Origin: Lachnospiraceae bacterium
Lineage (GTDB): Bacteria > Bacillota > Clostridia > Lachnospirales > Lachnospiraceae
Length of the DNA: 18,256 bases
NCBI GenBank assembly: GCA_017477805.1
Contig: JAFUUM010000124.1
Coordinates: 1-18,256 of the forward strand
Direction of reading: 5' to 3'
Part shown: piece after piece, positions 7,952-14,741 of the stretch
Position numbering within the stretch: position 1 is the first letter of the stretch
How the letters are laid out: each line of letters begins with the position of its first letter
Position numbers and translations under genes: made by a program
Notes under the pieces: model-generated
Database searches by the model: none
What the model was told of the DNA's origin: nothing
Seen by the model: the letters and a program-made list of their open reading frames with translations, nothing else

Positions 7952-8827
7952 CTAATAGCAAAGTACTTCATGTCCTGTTTCAGTGACGAGGACCATGATC
8001 TCCCACTGGGCGGAGGGTTTGTGGTCTGCGGTGTAGACTTCCCATCCGTTCTTCTTGTCGGTGTAGATCTCAACGCCCCCCATGTTGACCATGGGTTCGA
8101 TGGTGAAGATCATGCCGGGTGCCAGGAGCATTTCGTGGCCTTTCTTGGAGTTGTAGCCAACCCAGGGTTCTTCGTGGAATTCAAGGCCGACACCGTGGCC
8201 GCCAATCTCACGGACAACGGTATAGCCGTTGGCATAGCAATGGTCATGGACTGCCTGGCCCATATCACCCAAGAAGCCCCAGGGCTTTACTTCATCAAGA
8301 CCTTTGTATACTGCCTCTTTGGTAACGTCCACCAGTTTCTTTTTCTCGGGGCTTACCTCCCCAATGCAGAACATACGGGAGGAGTCGGAAAAATAGCCGT
8401 TTAAGATGGTGGAGCAGTCAACGTTGATGATGTCTCCTTCTTTTAAGACAACGTCCTTGGAAGGAAATCCGTGGCAGACCTGGTCGTTGACGGAGGTACA
8501 TACGCTGTAGGGATAGCCTTCGTAGTGCAGGGGTGCGGGTACACCGCCCATATCCGTTGTCATGTCGTAAACGATCTTATCGATCTCGGCGGTGTTCATG
8601 CCCTCATGGATCTGCTTTGCAATCTCATCCAGGACTGCGATGTTGATCACGCAGCTTTTTTTGATCCCTTCGATCTGTTCTTCATTTTTGATGATGTTCC
8701 GCGGGGGAACGATATGTCCCGTGAGTTTGGCTTTCTGGATCTTTGTGTCAAACATCTCATGACAGTTCTTATATTTCTTGCCGCTGCCACACCAGCAGGG
8801 ATCATTTCTTCCGATCTTTCCGAACAT
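7952..8827 (-). CDS. map: Methionine aminopeptidase type I with N-terminal SEC-C zinc motif
   Basis: A 291-residue cytoplasmic metalloprotease that removes the initiator Met from new proteins. Residues 1-25 carry a SEC-C zinc motif (NDPCWCGSGKKYKNCHEM: Cys11, Cys13, Cys22, His23) as found at the SecA C terminus, which is thought to tether such enzymes to ribosomes or partners. The rest is the pita-bread fold: the metal-ligand Asp in NVDCS and in FSDSSRMF, His in GGHGVG, Glu in FTIEPMV and Glu in QWEIMVLVTE, so all five ligands are present. I chose ATG 8827 because GGAGG lies 5 bases before it and because the promoter -10 (8860-8865) lies inside the longer frame opened by ATG 8872. The gene stands alone, outside the usual ribosomal-protein (secY-adk-map) cluster. 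Confidence 0.95.
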   Translation of the reverse strand: MFGKIGRNDPCWCGSGKKYKNCHEMFDTKIQKAKLTGHIVPPRNIIKNEEQIEGIKKSCVINIAVLDEIAKQIHEGMNTAEIDKIVYDMTTDMGGVPAPLHYEGYPYSVCTSVNDQVCHGFPSKDVVLKEGDIINVDCSTILNGYFSDSSRMFCIGEVSPEKKKLVDVTKEAVYKGLDEVKPWGFLGDMGQAVHDHCYANGYTVVREIGGHGVGLEFHEEPWVGYNSKKGHEMLLAPGMIFTIEPMVNMGGVEIYTDKKNGWEVYTADHKPSAQWEIMVLVTETGHEVLCY

Positions 8828-8859
8828 GGTATCCTCCGAGTTTGTAATCACTACCTCAT

Positions 8860-8888
8860 GTTTTAACATCATTTGACGTGCACGTCAA
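8860..8888 (-). promoter_or_regulatory. map promoter with a perfect 16-base palindrome over the -35
   Basis: On the minus strand, TTGACG, 17 bases, TAAAAC (plus-strand positions 8883-8888 and 8860-8865). The -35 is one arm of TTGACGTGCACGTCAA (8873-8888), a perfect palindrome. A bound repressor there would block RNA polymerase. The palindrome places TTGACG on both strands, so part of the symmetry may be fortuitous. Confidence 0.6.
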
Positions 8889-8905
8889 TTTCAGGACTAT
8901 TAATT

Positions 8906-8930
8906 GACCCCGCTGGGGGACAGCGGGGTC
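8906..8930. other. GC-rich perfect hairpin between gpx and map
   Basis: GACCCCGCT (8906-8914) pairs perfectly with AGCGGGGTC (8922-8930) around loop GGGGGAC (plus strand). It lies after gpx on the minus strand but has no U-tract, so it is at best a weak terminator. The centre resembles the hairpin at 1929-1945, with the same loop. Confidence 0.6.
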
Positions 8931-8965
8931 GGAATTTAGGGGGGATTAGTTGTATGAAAATCTGT

Positions 8966-8992
8966 CGTTGCTTTTAGATGAGAGAAGCAACG
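8966..8992 (-). other. Hairpin over the gpx stop codon
   Basis: CGTTGCTT (8966-8973) and AAGCAACG (8985-8992) form a perfect 8-base stem whose loop holds the gpx stop codon. No U-run follows. It may protect the 3' end of the message. Confidence 0.4.
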
Positions 8993-9516
8993 CAGGCTTC
9001 CAGCTCTTTCATGTTGGCAGTGGGCTCGAAACGTGCGACCACGTTACCCTGTCTGTCAACAACGAACTTGGTGAAGTTCCACTTGATGTCGGGATTGTTC
9101 TTGTAATCCTTGTCGATCTTCTTGAGCATAACGTTCATGGCCAGGGCTGCAGGTCCTTTGCCAAAGCCTTCAAAGCCCTTCTGGTCCTTCAGATAACGGA
9201 AGAGGGGCAGCTCGTTCTCGCCGTTGACATCGCTCTTTTTCATCTGAGGGAACTGGGTGTTGTATTTTAAAGTACAGAATTCGTGGATCTCCTCGTCGGT
9301 ACCGGGAGTCTGACCTGCAAACTGGTTACAGGGTACATCCACGATCTCAAGACCCTGATCATGGAACTTCTCATAGAGTTCTTCCAGATCCTTGTACTGG
9401 GGAGTGAAGCCACAGCCGGTTGCAGTGTTCACAACAACAACGACTTTGCCTTCGAAATCCTTCATTGCTACGGTCTCGTCTTTTTTTGCAGGTACGGTGT
9501 AATCATAAAATCCCAT
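8974..9516 (-). CDS. Glutathione peroxidase family thiol peroxidase (Cys type)
   Basis: A 180-residue cytoplasmic peroxidase that reduces hydrogen peroxide or lipid/organic hydroperoxides. The active-site loop NTATGCGFTPQY puts the peroxidatic Cys at 35 (Cys, not selenocysteine). Gln69 in CNQFAGQTPG and the Trp-Asn pair in IKWNFTKF complete the catalytic set. Cys81 (IHEFCTLKYN) sits where the resolving Cys of thioredoxin-dependent members is found, so thioredoxin rather than glutathione is the likely reductant. Length is normal for bacterial GPx. The start ATG 9516 has AGGAGG 7 bases upstream. It has a near-consensus promoter of its own with a MarR/OhrR-like operator. Likely role: peroxide defence, useful to an anaerobe facing oxygen. 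Confidence 0.95.
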   Translation of the reverse strand: MGFYDYTVPAKKDETVAMKDFEGKVVVVVNTATGCGFTPQYKDLEELYEKFHDQGLEIVDVPCNQFAGQTPGTDEEIHEFCTLKYNTQFPQMKKSDVNGENELPLFRYLKDQKGFEGFGKGPAALAMNVMLKKIDKDYKNNPDIKWNFTKFVVDRQGNVVARFEPTANMKELEACVASLI

Positions 9517-9602
9517 GGTTTGATCCTCCTGTTAAGTTGAATGAATGAAATTGTTTAATCCAACGAGGCGCCGCCCGTCGGAAATGCTGTCGGCTTGTTT
9601 GA

Positions 9603-9640
9603 TACAATTAGATTGTACGCAATCAAAATAAAAATGTCAA
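9603..9640 (-). promoter_or_regulatory. Strong gpx promoter with OhrR/MarR-like operator
   Basis: On the minus strand, TTGACA (plus 9635-9640), exactly 17 bases, TACAAT (plus 9612-9617): nearly consensus. The -10 is one arm of TACAATTAGATTGTA (plus 9603-9617), a perfect 6-3-6 inverted repeat like the TACAAT/ATTGTA operators of the OhrR group of MarR regulators. A second repeat, GATTG/CAATC (plus 9611-9624), overlaps it. No MarR-type gene is in the window. Confidence 0.75.
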
Positions 9641-9752
9641 CACTTTTTTGAAAAATTTTTCGAGATGAACTTTTTACAGTGCACAGACATCTATTACATC
9701 GGAAACACTTTCTACCATATATTGTGATGAGGTTTTCTATCGCGAATAACTA

Positions 9753-9761
9753 TGGTATGAT
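9753..9761 (+). promoter_or_regulatory. Extended -10 promoter of the DUF3048 lipoprotein gene
   Basis: TGGTATGAT (9753-9761) fits TGnTATAAT with one change. The -35 (TTTTCT, 9733-9738, 17 bases upstream) is weak, as is common with extended -10 elements. Start would be near 9768, giving a leader of about 53 bases. The flanking 13 bases are repeated at 13044-13056. Confidence 0.65.
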
Positions 9762-9820
9762 AAAAAAGAATGAGAAAGTAAGAAAGTCCGTCCTTTTTGG
9801 GCGTACTCAAGGAGGTTAAC

Positions 9821-10975
9821 GTGAAAAAGAAGATCATCAGCATTATCCTGGCAGCGGCTCTTGTGACCATGAGTGCCTGCGGAGTTCCTGCCGGAAGTCA
9901 GAATGCGGCAGTGACCGCACCTCAGGAAGTGTCCGGATGGGAGACCATCCCCGTAGAGACACAGGCAGCACAGGAGGAAGTAGCGGAAACAGTTGAGACC
10001 ACCGCAGAAGAGACCGTATCCGGACCTTTGGAAGTACCCGCCGGAATGTACTTAAGCGAACTCACCGGTGAGCCCATCAGCATCGATCTGAAAGATCAGA
10101 GACCCATCGCAGCCATGATCGATAACGAAAAGACCGCGCTGGATCACTACGGCACAGCTGAAGCTGATGTTGTTTACGAACTGATGAACAGTACCTTAAA
10201 TGACCGTGTTACCAGACTGATGGTTCTGGTAAAGGACTGGGAGAGCATCGAACAGCTTGGCAGCATCCGAAGCGTAAGAACCAGTAACTTCCCTCTGGCA
10301 GGCGAATGGAATGCCGTGATCTGTCACGATGGTGGCCCTTTCTTTATTGACCAGTATCTGGCAAAGGGCTATGTAAACCACTTCAGCGGTACTTTCTCCA
10401 GAGTGAACAACGGCAAGCCCAGAGAATTTACCGAGTACATCCTGCCCGGCGATCTTGATAAGAACTTCAAGAACTCCGGTTACAGCACAACCTATAACCA
10501 GTACGCAAACTCCGAGCCTCACTTCCAATTCGCTGCATGGGGTACGGAAGTGGATATGGAAGCCATCGCAGACTGCTTCGATGCCACCAGCGTAAGCCTT
10601 CCTTTTTATCACAACGGATCCAAACTGATCTATAATGAAGAAACAGAGACTTACGATTATTATGATTACGGTGCCGTACATAAGGATGCAGAGGACGGCG
10701 AGGTCCTGACCTTCACCAACGTACTGATCCAGGGCTGTCCTTTCGAGTCCTACGGCGAAGGTTACATGAACTACCAGCTCCAGCAGACCAACTACGGCGG
10801 TTTCTACCTGACCAAGGGTAAAGCCATCCAGGTTTCCTGGTCCAAGACTTCCGAGACCGGCATCACCAGATATTATGATAAGTCCGGTAAGGAGATCACC
10901 ATCAATACCGGTAAGACCTACATCGGTATCGTACCTTCCGACACATGGGCGGAGGTTAAGTTCAATCAGAATTAA
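9821..10975 (+). CDS. DUF3048 domain lipoprotein (YerB-like)
   Basis: A 384-residue predicted lipoprotein on the outer face of the membrane. GTG 9821 is chosen because AGGAGG ends 5 bases before it and because the product then begins with a lipoprotein signal (KKKIISIILAAALVTMSAC, Cys20); a TTG at 9797 lacks a site. A Glu/Thr/Val-rich tether follows to about 65. The first DUF3048 domain (about 75-215) shows the family pattern PIAAMIDNEKTALDHYGTAEADVVYE, then RLMVLVKDWESIEQLGSIRSVRTSN. The second domain lies at about 270-384 (TNVLIQGCPFES... GKAIQVSWSKTSETGITRYY). The family, including Bacillus YerB, has no established biochemical role. Codon bias suggests a well-expressed protein. The gene is monocistronic or weakly linked to the regulator after it. 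Confidence 0.9.
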   Translation: MKKKIISIILAAALVTMSACGVPAGSQNAAVTAPQEVSGWETIPVETQAAQEEVAETVETTAEETVSGPLEVPAGMYLSELTGEPISIDLKDQRPIAAMIDNEKTALDHYGTAEADVVYELMNSTLNDRVTRLMVLVKDWESIEQLGSIRSVRTSNFPLAGEWNAVICHDGGPFFIDQYLAKGYVNHFSGTFSRVNNGKPREFTEYILPGDLDKNFKNSGYSTTYNQYANSEPHFQFAAWGTEVDMEAIADCFDATSVSLPFYHNGSKLIYNEETETYDYYDYGAVHKDAEDGEVLTFTNVLIQGCPFESYGEGYMNYQLQQTNYGGFYLTKGKAIQVSWSKTSETGITRYYDKSGKEITINTGKTYIGIVPSDTWAEVKFNQN

Positions 10976-11005
10976 GCAGTAACAAAAAACAGGTTCAAAG
11001 GGGAA

Positions 11006-11033
11006 TTGGACCGGGATTTGTTTCTGATAAAGT
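11006..11033 (+). promoter_or_regulatory. Possible promoter of the TetR-type gene
   Basis: TTGGAC (11006-11011), 16 bases, TAAAGT (11028-11033) preceded by TGA, so an extended -10. It is a moderate match only. The leader would be about 10 bases, just holding the AAAGGGGAA ribosome site; read-through from the DUF3048 gene is the alternative. Confidence 0.35.
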
Positions 11034-11049
11034 AAAGGGGAATAGCATA

Positions 11050-11628
11050 ATGGCTGACAGAAAGCAGATCTTTGCGGACACGCTTGTGGAGCTTTTAAAG
11101 GAAAAGCCTCTGGACAAGATCACCGTGACGGAACTTGTGGAGAAGTGCCATGTCACAAGACAGGCGTTTTATTACCATTTTTCGGACATCTATGAGATCG
11201 TGGAGTGGATCCTCCTTCGAGAGACCCAGAGGATCGTGGATGCCAACAGTGATATCGATACCTGGACCATCGGGTATACCCAGACTCTGGAATGGGTGGA
11301 AGCCCACAAAAATCTGGTGGTCAACACCTATCGGGCCATCGGCAAGGAATATGTGGAGTATTTCGTCACAAGGTTCCTTCGCCCCTATGTGGTCAAAGTC
11401 GTGGAGCGGGAGATGCAGGGAAATGCCTATGATATCACTCCTTCCCAGAGGGAGTTTATCATCAACTTCTTTACGCTGGCCATCAATGCTGTGACAGTGG
11501 ACTGGGTCAGGAACGGTATGAAGGAAAAACCGGAAGTCATGGCGGACTACATCCACGTCCTGACGGAGGGAGATGTGAAAAAATCCCTTCAAAGCTTCCA
11601 AAAATCGAATACTGAAAACGAGACTTAA
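11050..11628 (+). CDS. TetR/AcrR family regulator with DhaS-like C-terminal domain
   Basis: A 192-residue DNA-binding regulator. Residues about 1-55 are the TetR helix-turn-helix: FADTLVELLKEKPLDKITVTELVEKCHVTRQAFYYHFSDIYEIVEWI, with the recognition helix at VTRQAFYYHF. The C-terminal part (about 70-180) matches the length and pattern of the TetR_C_8 (DhaS-like) class, where the ligand or partner protein binds. ATG 11050 follows AAAGGGGAA at about 10 bases. The effector is unknown. The next gene on the same strand encodes a DUF5692 membrane protein with an inverted repeat just after its promoter, a possible target. A terminator closes this gene. Confidence 0.85.
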   Translation: MADRKQIFADTLVELLKEKPLDKITVTELVEKCHVTRQAFYYHFSDIYEIVEWILLRETQRIVDANSDIDTWTIGYTQTLEWVEAHKNLVVNTYRAIGKEYVEYFVTRFLRPYVVKVVEREMQGNAYDITPSQREFIINFFTLAINAVTVDWVRNGMKEKPEVMADYIHVLTEGDVKKSLQSFQKSNTENET

Positions 11629-11652
11629 GTCCGAAGATCAGAAAACAAAAAG

Positions 11653-11709
11653 AAGAGCGGAAACCCACTTTACACATGCGTCGAAGTGTAAAGCAAAGGC
11701 CCGCTCTTT
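11653..11709 (+). terminator. Nested double-stem terminator after the TetR-type gene
   Basis: Outer arms AAGAGCGG (11653-11660) and CCGCTCTT (11701-11708) enclose a second perfect stem, CTTTACAC (11668-11675) with GTGTAAAG (11686-11693). The outer arm runs into TTT. The U-tract is short because the next promoter's -35 (11711) begins at once. Confidence 0.75.
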
Positions 11710-11710
11710 A

Positions 11711-11739
11711 TTGAATTTACGCGGGTTTTAGGGTATGAT
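11711..11739 (+). promoter_or_regulatory. Promoter of the DUF5692 gene
   Basis: TTGAAT (11711-11716), exactly 17 bases, TATGAT (11734-11739). Start near 11746 would leave a leader of about 56 bases with an inverted repeat and the strong ribosome site AAGGAGGAGGT. Confidence 0.75.
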
Positions 11740-11751
11740 TCCCATAGATAC

Positions 11752-11768
11752 GTCTCCACGGCGGAGAC
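11752..11768 (+). promoter_or_regulatory. Inverted repeat just after the DUF5692 transcription start
   Basis: GTCTCC (11752-11757) and GGAGAC (11763-11768) flank ACGGC. It may be a leader hairpin or an operator, for example for the TetR-type regulator encoded directly upstream. Sequence alone does not separate the two. Confidence 0.4.
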
Positions 11769-11801
11769 AAAGATTCCTATTTTAAGGAGGAGGTAAACTC
11801 T

Positions 11802-12926
11802 ATGTTATTCCAACTTTATAGTTCCCATGCATCGATGCAGCTCATCGGCTGGGTACTGGTGTTCTGCGGACTGATCCTGATGAACGAGATCGGACGCCGC
11901 ACCAAGATCGGCGGAATGATCGTGTTCGTGGTCATCCCCACCATCTTAACAATCTATTTCATCCTGGCACACATGAACTTCTTCGGTGGCGCCAACAACC
12001 CGACCGTTGCTTATATGGACGGCTGGTTCCATTACTTCAAACTGTATGCCGCTGACATCGGATGCGTAGGCTTCATGATGATCAAGTACAAATGGGGCAT
12101 CGGCAAAGAGAAATGGTTCGCTTGGTTCCCCTGGTTCATCGTTGCGGCAAACATCATGATCGCTAACGTTTCCGATATGGAGTCTGCTCTGGCAGCTGCT
12201 TCCATCACCGGCGACTTAAGTGGTGCTTGGTGGGCTTCCAACGAAGGCGTGTTCATCTACGGCGGTTGGTGGAACGTTGTTAACGCTCTGGCCGGTATGA
12301 TCAACATCTTCTGTATGACCGGCTGCGTACATCTGTACAGCTCCAAGGATAAGAACAAAGCAGATATGCTGTGGCCCGATATGACCATCTGGTTCATCAT
12401 CGCTTACGATGTATGGAACTTCGAGTACACCTATCTGAACCTGCCTACTCACACCTGGTACTGTGGTGTTGCTCTGCTGCTGGCTCCTACCTTTGCAAAT
12501 GCTCTGTGGAACAAGGGTGCATGGATCCAGAACCGTGCAAACACTCTGGCAATCTGGTGCATGTTCGCACAGGTTGTTCCCGGCTTCCAGCTGTCCAGCA
12601 AATTTGCTGCAGTTCTGCCTTCCGTATACGGCGGCGCTACCGAAAAGGGTATCACCACCATGGATCTGTATTCCAAAGCTATCGCTCTGTACAATGCAGG
12701 TGAAGGCAAGACCGCAAAAGCAGGTCAGATCATCTCCGAGATGGGCATCACTGCTGATCCCAGAGCACAGGGCGTTGTTGCTATCGCAGCCATCGTTGCA
12801 AACGTGATCTGCATCGCTGTTATCATCAAGAGATCCATCGCTATGGGCAAGAATCCTTATTCCAACGAAGTATTCAAGGGAACAAGAGATTACGAAGAAG
12901 CTCTGAAGAGAGCAGAAGTTGCTTAA
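11802..12926 (+). CDS. DUF5692-like polytopic membrane protein
   Basis: A 374-residue integral membrane protein of unknown function, best matched in memory to the DUF5692 family of gut Firmicutes; the family name is a recollection rather than a search result. About nine membrane helices are visible, including QLIGWVLVFCGLILMNEIG (near 14-32), GGMIVFVVIPTILTIYFIL (37-55), WFAWFPWFIVAANIMIA, WFIIAYDVWNFEYTYL and VVAIAAIVANVICIAVII near the C terminus. It is rich in Trp and Tyr, many at helix ends. No ATPase, peptidase or known transporter motif is seen. AAGGAGGAGGT lies 8 bases before ATG 11802. The codon choice (CTG, GCT/GCA, ATC, TTC, AAC) is as biased as in the binding-protein gene, pointing to high expression, which is unusual for an orphan membrane protein. 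Confidence 0.8.
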   Translation: MLFQLYSSHASMQLIGWVLVFCGLILMNEIGRRTKIGGMIVFVVIPTILTIYFILAHMNFFGGANNPTVAYMDGWFHYFKLYAADIGCVGFMMIKYKWGIGKEKWFAWFPWFIVAANIMIANVSDMESALAAASITGDLSGAWWASNEGVFIYGGWWNVVNALAGMINIFCMTGCVHLYSSKDKNKADMLWPDMTIWFIIAYDVWNFEYTYLNLPTHTWYCGVALLLAPTFANALWNKGAWIQNRANTLAIWCMFAQVVPGFQLSSKFAAVLPSVYGGATEKGITTMDLYSKAIALYNAGEGKTAKAGQIISEMGITADPRAQGVVAIAAIVANVICIAVIIKRSIAMGKNPYSNEVFKGTRDYEEALKRAEVA

Positions 12927-12929
12927 GTC

Positions 12930-12956
12930 CGTCGTTCCGGCCATCGGCCGGCGACG
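12930..12956 (+). other. Strong GC hairpin after the DUF5692 gene
   Basis: CGTCG (12930-12934) pairs with CGACG (12952-12956) and, past a two-T bulge, CCGGCC (12937-12942) with GGCCGG (12946-12951) around ATC. It begins 4 bases after the stop codon. A weaker stem GCAC/GTGC follows near 12961-12970, then the terminator. A 3' protective structure is the simplest reading. Confidence 0.5.
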
Positions 12957-12978
12957 TCGAGCACTGCGTGCGAGACAT

Positions 12979-13014
12979 AAGAGGGCTCCGGAAGATTTTC
13001 CGGGGCTCTTTTTT
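12979..13014 (+). terminator. Rho-independent terminator after the DUF5692 gene
   Basis: AAGAG and CCGGAA on the left pair with TTCCGG and CTCTT on the right across a small internal loop, with GATT at the tip. A run of six T follows the CTC of the right arm. Confidence 0.88.
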
Positions 13015-13045
13015 ACGCTCAAAATACTCCAAGACCTTCAGAATA

Positions 13046-13054
13046 TGGTATGAT
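13046..13054 (+). promoter_or_regulatory. Extended -10 promoter of the lipid kinase gene
   Basis: TGGTATGAT (13046-13054), again TGnTATAAT with one change and no clear -35. The start would fall near 13061, about 27 bases before the ATG. The 13 bases TATGGTATGATAA at 13044-13056 are identical to 9751-9763. Confidence 0.6.
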
Positions 13055-13087
13055 AACGGGTGGAAAATCTTTTTGCGAGAGGTGGAT

Positions 13088-14056
13088 ATGTACCATATCA
13101 TCGTAAACCCCTCCTCCAGATCCGGGAAAGGTTTAAAGATCTGGCAGGAACTGGAAAGTGAATGGAAAGGCAAAACGGCATATCAGGTCCACATCACCAA
13201 GTCCGCAAACTCTGTCAGCGAGATCATGGGATCTCTTTTAGAGGGCAGCAGGGATACGGACGGCTTCCTTCGGGTCATCGTACTTGGGGGAGACGGCACC
13301 ATGAATCAGGTGGTGAACGAAGTGCCGGAAGATGCTTTTGAATACTTAAAGATCGGCTATATCCCCACAGGTTCCAGCAATGATTTCGCAAGGGATCTGG
13401 GCCTTGGAAAAGACAGAAAGCAGATGGTCCGCACGATCCTGGAAGATAAGGTGGTACGGACCCTGGACGTTGGCTCCGTGAAGATCCATGAACCCGGGAA
13501 AAATGCCAGAGGCTTTGAGGGCGAGGTCAGGTCGGAAAAGCGGTTCCTTGTCAGTGCCGGTATTGGATTTGATGCGGCAGTCTGCGAGTCCGCCAATGTT
13601 TCCAAGGCTAAGAAGATCCTCAATAAGATCGGCCTGGGAAAACTGACCTACGTTGTTATCGCCGTTGGCGAGATTCTCCACAGTCCCCAAAAGGGCGTCA
13701 GGATCCGGGTAGATGATAAGCCCGAAGTGAGCAGAGAAAGCTTCCTGTTTTCGGCGGCCATGAACCACAGATTCGAAGGCGGCGGCTTTAAGTTTGCACC
13801 TATGGCGGATGCCACCGACGGCATCCTCGACTTATGTGTTGCCGGAAACATCAGTAAGGCCAAGTTTTTGTACGGCCTGCCTAAAGCATTGAAAGGGACC
13901 CACTTTACCGTAAAGGGTATTGATCATCTTGCTGGCAGGAAGATCGAGGTGATCTCGGACATCCCCATGTGGATCCATACCGACGGAGAAGTGGAGGTGC
14001 AAAGCGACCATGTGACCTTCACCTGTAAGCGCGGCGCGCTGAAGATGTTGAATTAA
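13088..14056 (+). CDS. Diacylglycerol kinase family lipid kinase (YegS/DgkB-like)
   Basis: A 322-residue cytosolic or membrane-associated kinase that phosphorylates a lipid such as diacylglycerol with ATP, returning it to phospholipid synthesis. Motifs are all present: IIVNPSSRSGKG at 4-15, the GGDGT nucleotide loop at 67-71 (VIVLGGDGTMNQVVNEV) and PTGSSNDFARDLG at 93-105. The C-terminal beta-sandwich half (about 160-322) contains SAGIGFDAAV and a late DGILDLCV...DGE pattern usual for the family. ATG 13088 has GAGAGGTGG just before it; an upstream GTG at 12968 would place the first 40 codons across the terminator and promoter. The exact lipid is not determined. A 40-base gap leads to the DUF4234 gene, probably in the same transcript. 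Confidence 0.92.
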   Translation: MYHIIVNPSSRSGKGLKIWQELESEWKGKTAYQVHITKSANSVSEIMGSLLEGSRDTDGFLRVIVLGGDGTMNQVVNEVPEDAFEYLKIGYIPTGSSNDFARDLGLGKDRKQMVRTILEDKVVRTLDVGSVKIHEPGKNARGFEGEVRSEKRFLVSAGIGFDAAVCESANVSKAKKILNKIGLGKLTYVVIAVGEILHSPQKGVRIRVDDKPEVSRESFLFSAAMNHRFEGGGFKFAPMADATDGILDLCVAGNISKAKFLYGLPKALKGTHFTVKGIDHLAGRKIEVISDIPMWIHTDGEVEVQSDHVTFTCKRGALKMLN

Positions 14057-14096
14057 GATATGGGATTTTAAAAATTGTAATTGAGAGGATAAGAAA

Positions 14097-14741
14097 ATGG
14101 CGTTTGATAATCCGTATCAGAATTTGGAAACGGATACCTATGAGGAAGCATTAAAGAAAAAGAGAGAAGCAGAAGAAGACTTTAAGGGCGGTATCGGCAG
14201 CAATCCTTTTAACTACGCCGGCCCCCAGCCTCAGACCTTCCAGCAGACAGCTTATGCCGAGGCACCGCAGCGCGCGGCTTTTTCGGAAGCGCCCGCATAT
14301 GAAAACGGCCCCTTCGCAGAAGACCCGGAAGAGGATCTTTACGAAGAAGCCTATGCAAGTGTTCCTATGGGACATTACAGCAAGAGCCTGAACGGATTTA
14401 TCTCCGAACGGAGCGTGGCGCTGTCGCTGGTCCTGTACTTTATCACCTTTGGAATTTACGGATTTTACTGGATGTACAAGATCAATAACGAAGTCAACTA
14501 TCTGAGCGGTGAACCCCAGGCCCTCAGTGGTGGCTGGGTTCTGTTCTGGGACATTGTCACCTGCGGACTCTTTGGCTATTACTGGCATTTTATCATCGGT
14601 GACAGAGTGGACCGGATGCGCTGGAAACCCGGTTCCGGTACCAATGTCCTGTTTTTGATCCTGCGGATCATGCATCTGCCCGTGATCAATCTGGCCGTTG
14701 CCCAGTACAACATCAATCAGGTGATCAAGCCTACTTTTTAG
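14097..14741 (+). CDS. DUF4234 domain membrane protein
   Basis: A 214-residue protein with a soluble, Ala/Pro/Glu-rich and probably disordered N-terminal half (about 1-95) and a membrane half. FISERSVALSLVLYFITFGIYGFYWMYKINNEVN (about 100-133) and GGWVLFWDIVTCGLFGYYWHF (about 142-162) are the characteristic DUF4234 pair with GIYGFYW and GLFGYYW repeats. A third hydrophobic stretch lies near 182-202. Function is unknown. GAGAGGAT precedes ATG 14097 at about 7 bases. The stop overlaps the convergent rrf2 stop by 11 bases, and no terminator separates them. Confidence 0.88.
   Translation: MAFDNPYQNLETDTYEEALKKKREAEEDFKGGIGSNPFNYAGPQPQTFQQTAYAEAPQRAAFSEAPAYENGPFAEDPEEDLYEEAYASVPMGHYSKSLNGFISERSVALSLVLYFITFGIYGFYWMYKINNEVNYLSGEPQALSGGWVLFWDIVTCGLFGYYWHFIIGDRVDRMRWKPGSGTNVLFLILRIMHLPVINLAVAQYNINQVIKPTF

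Noticed and set aside
8828..8872. A longer N terminus for the aminopeptidase from ATG 8872
   Set aside because: No Shine-Dalgarno, and the predicted -10 (8860-8865) lies inside it. ATG 8827 has GGAGG at proper spacing and starts right at the SEC-C motif.
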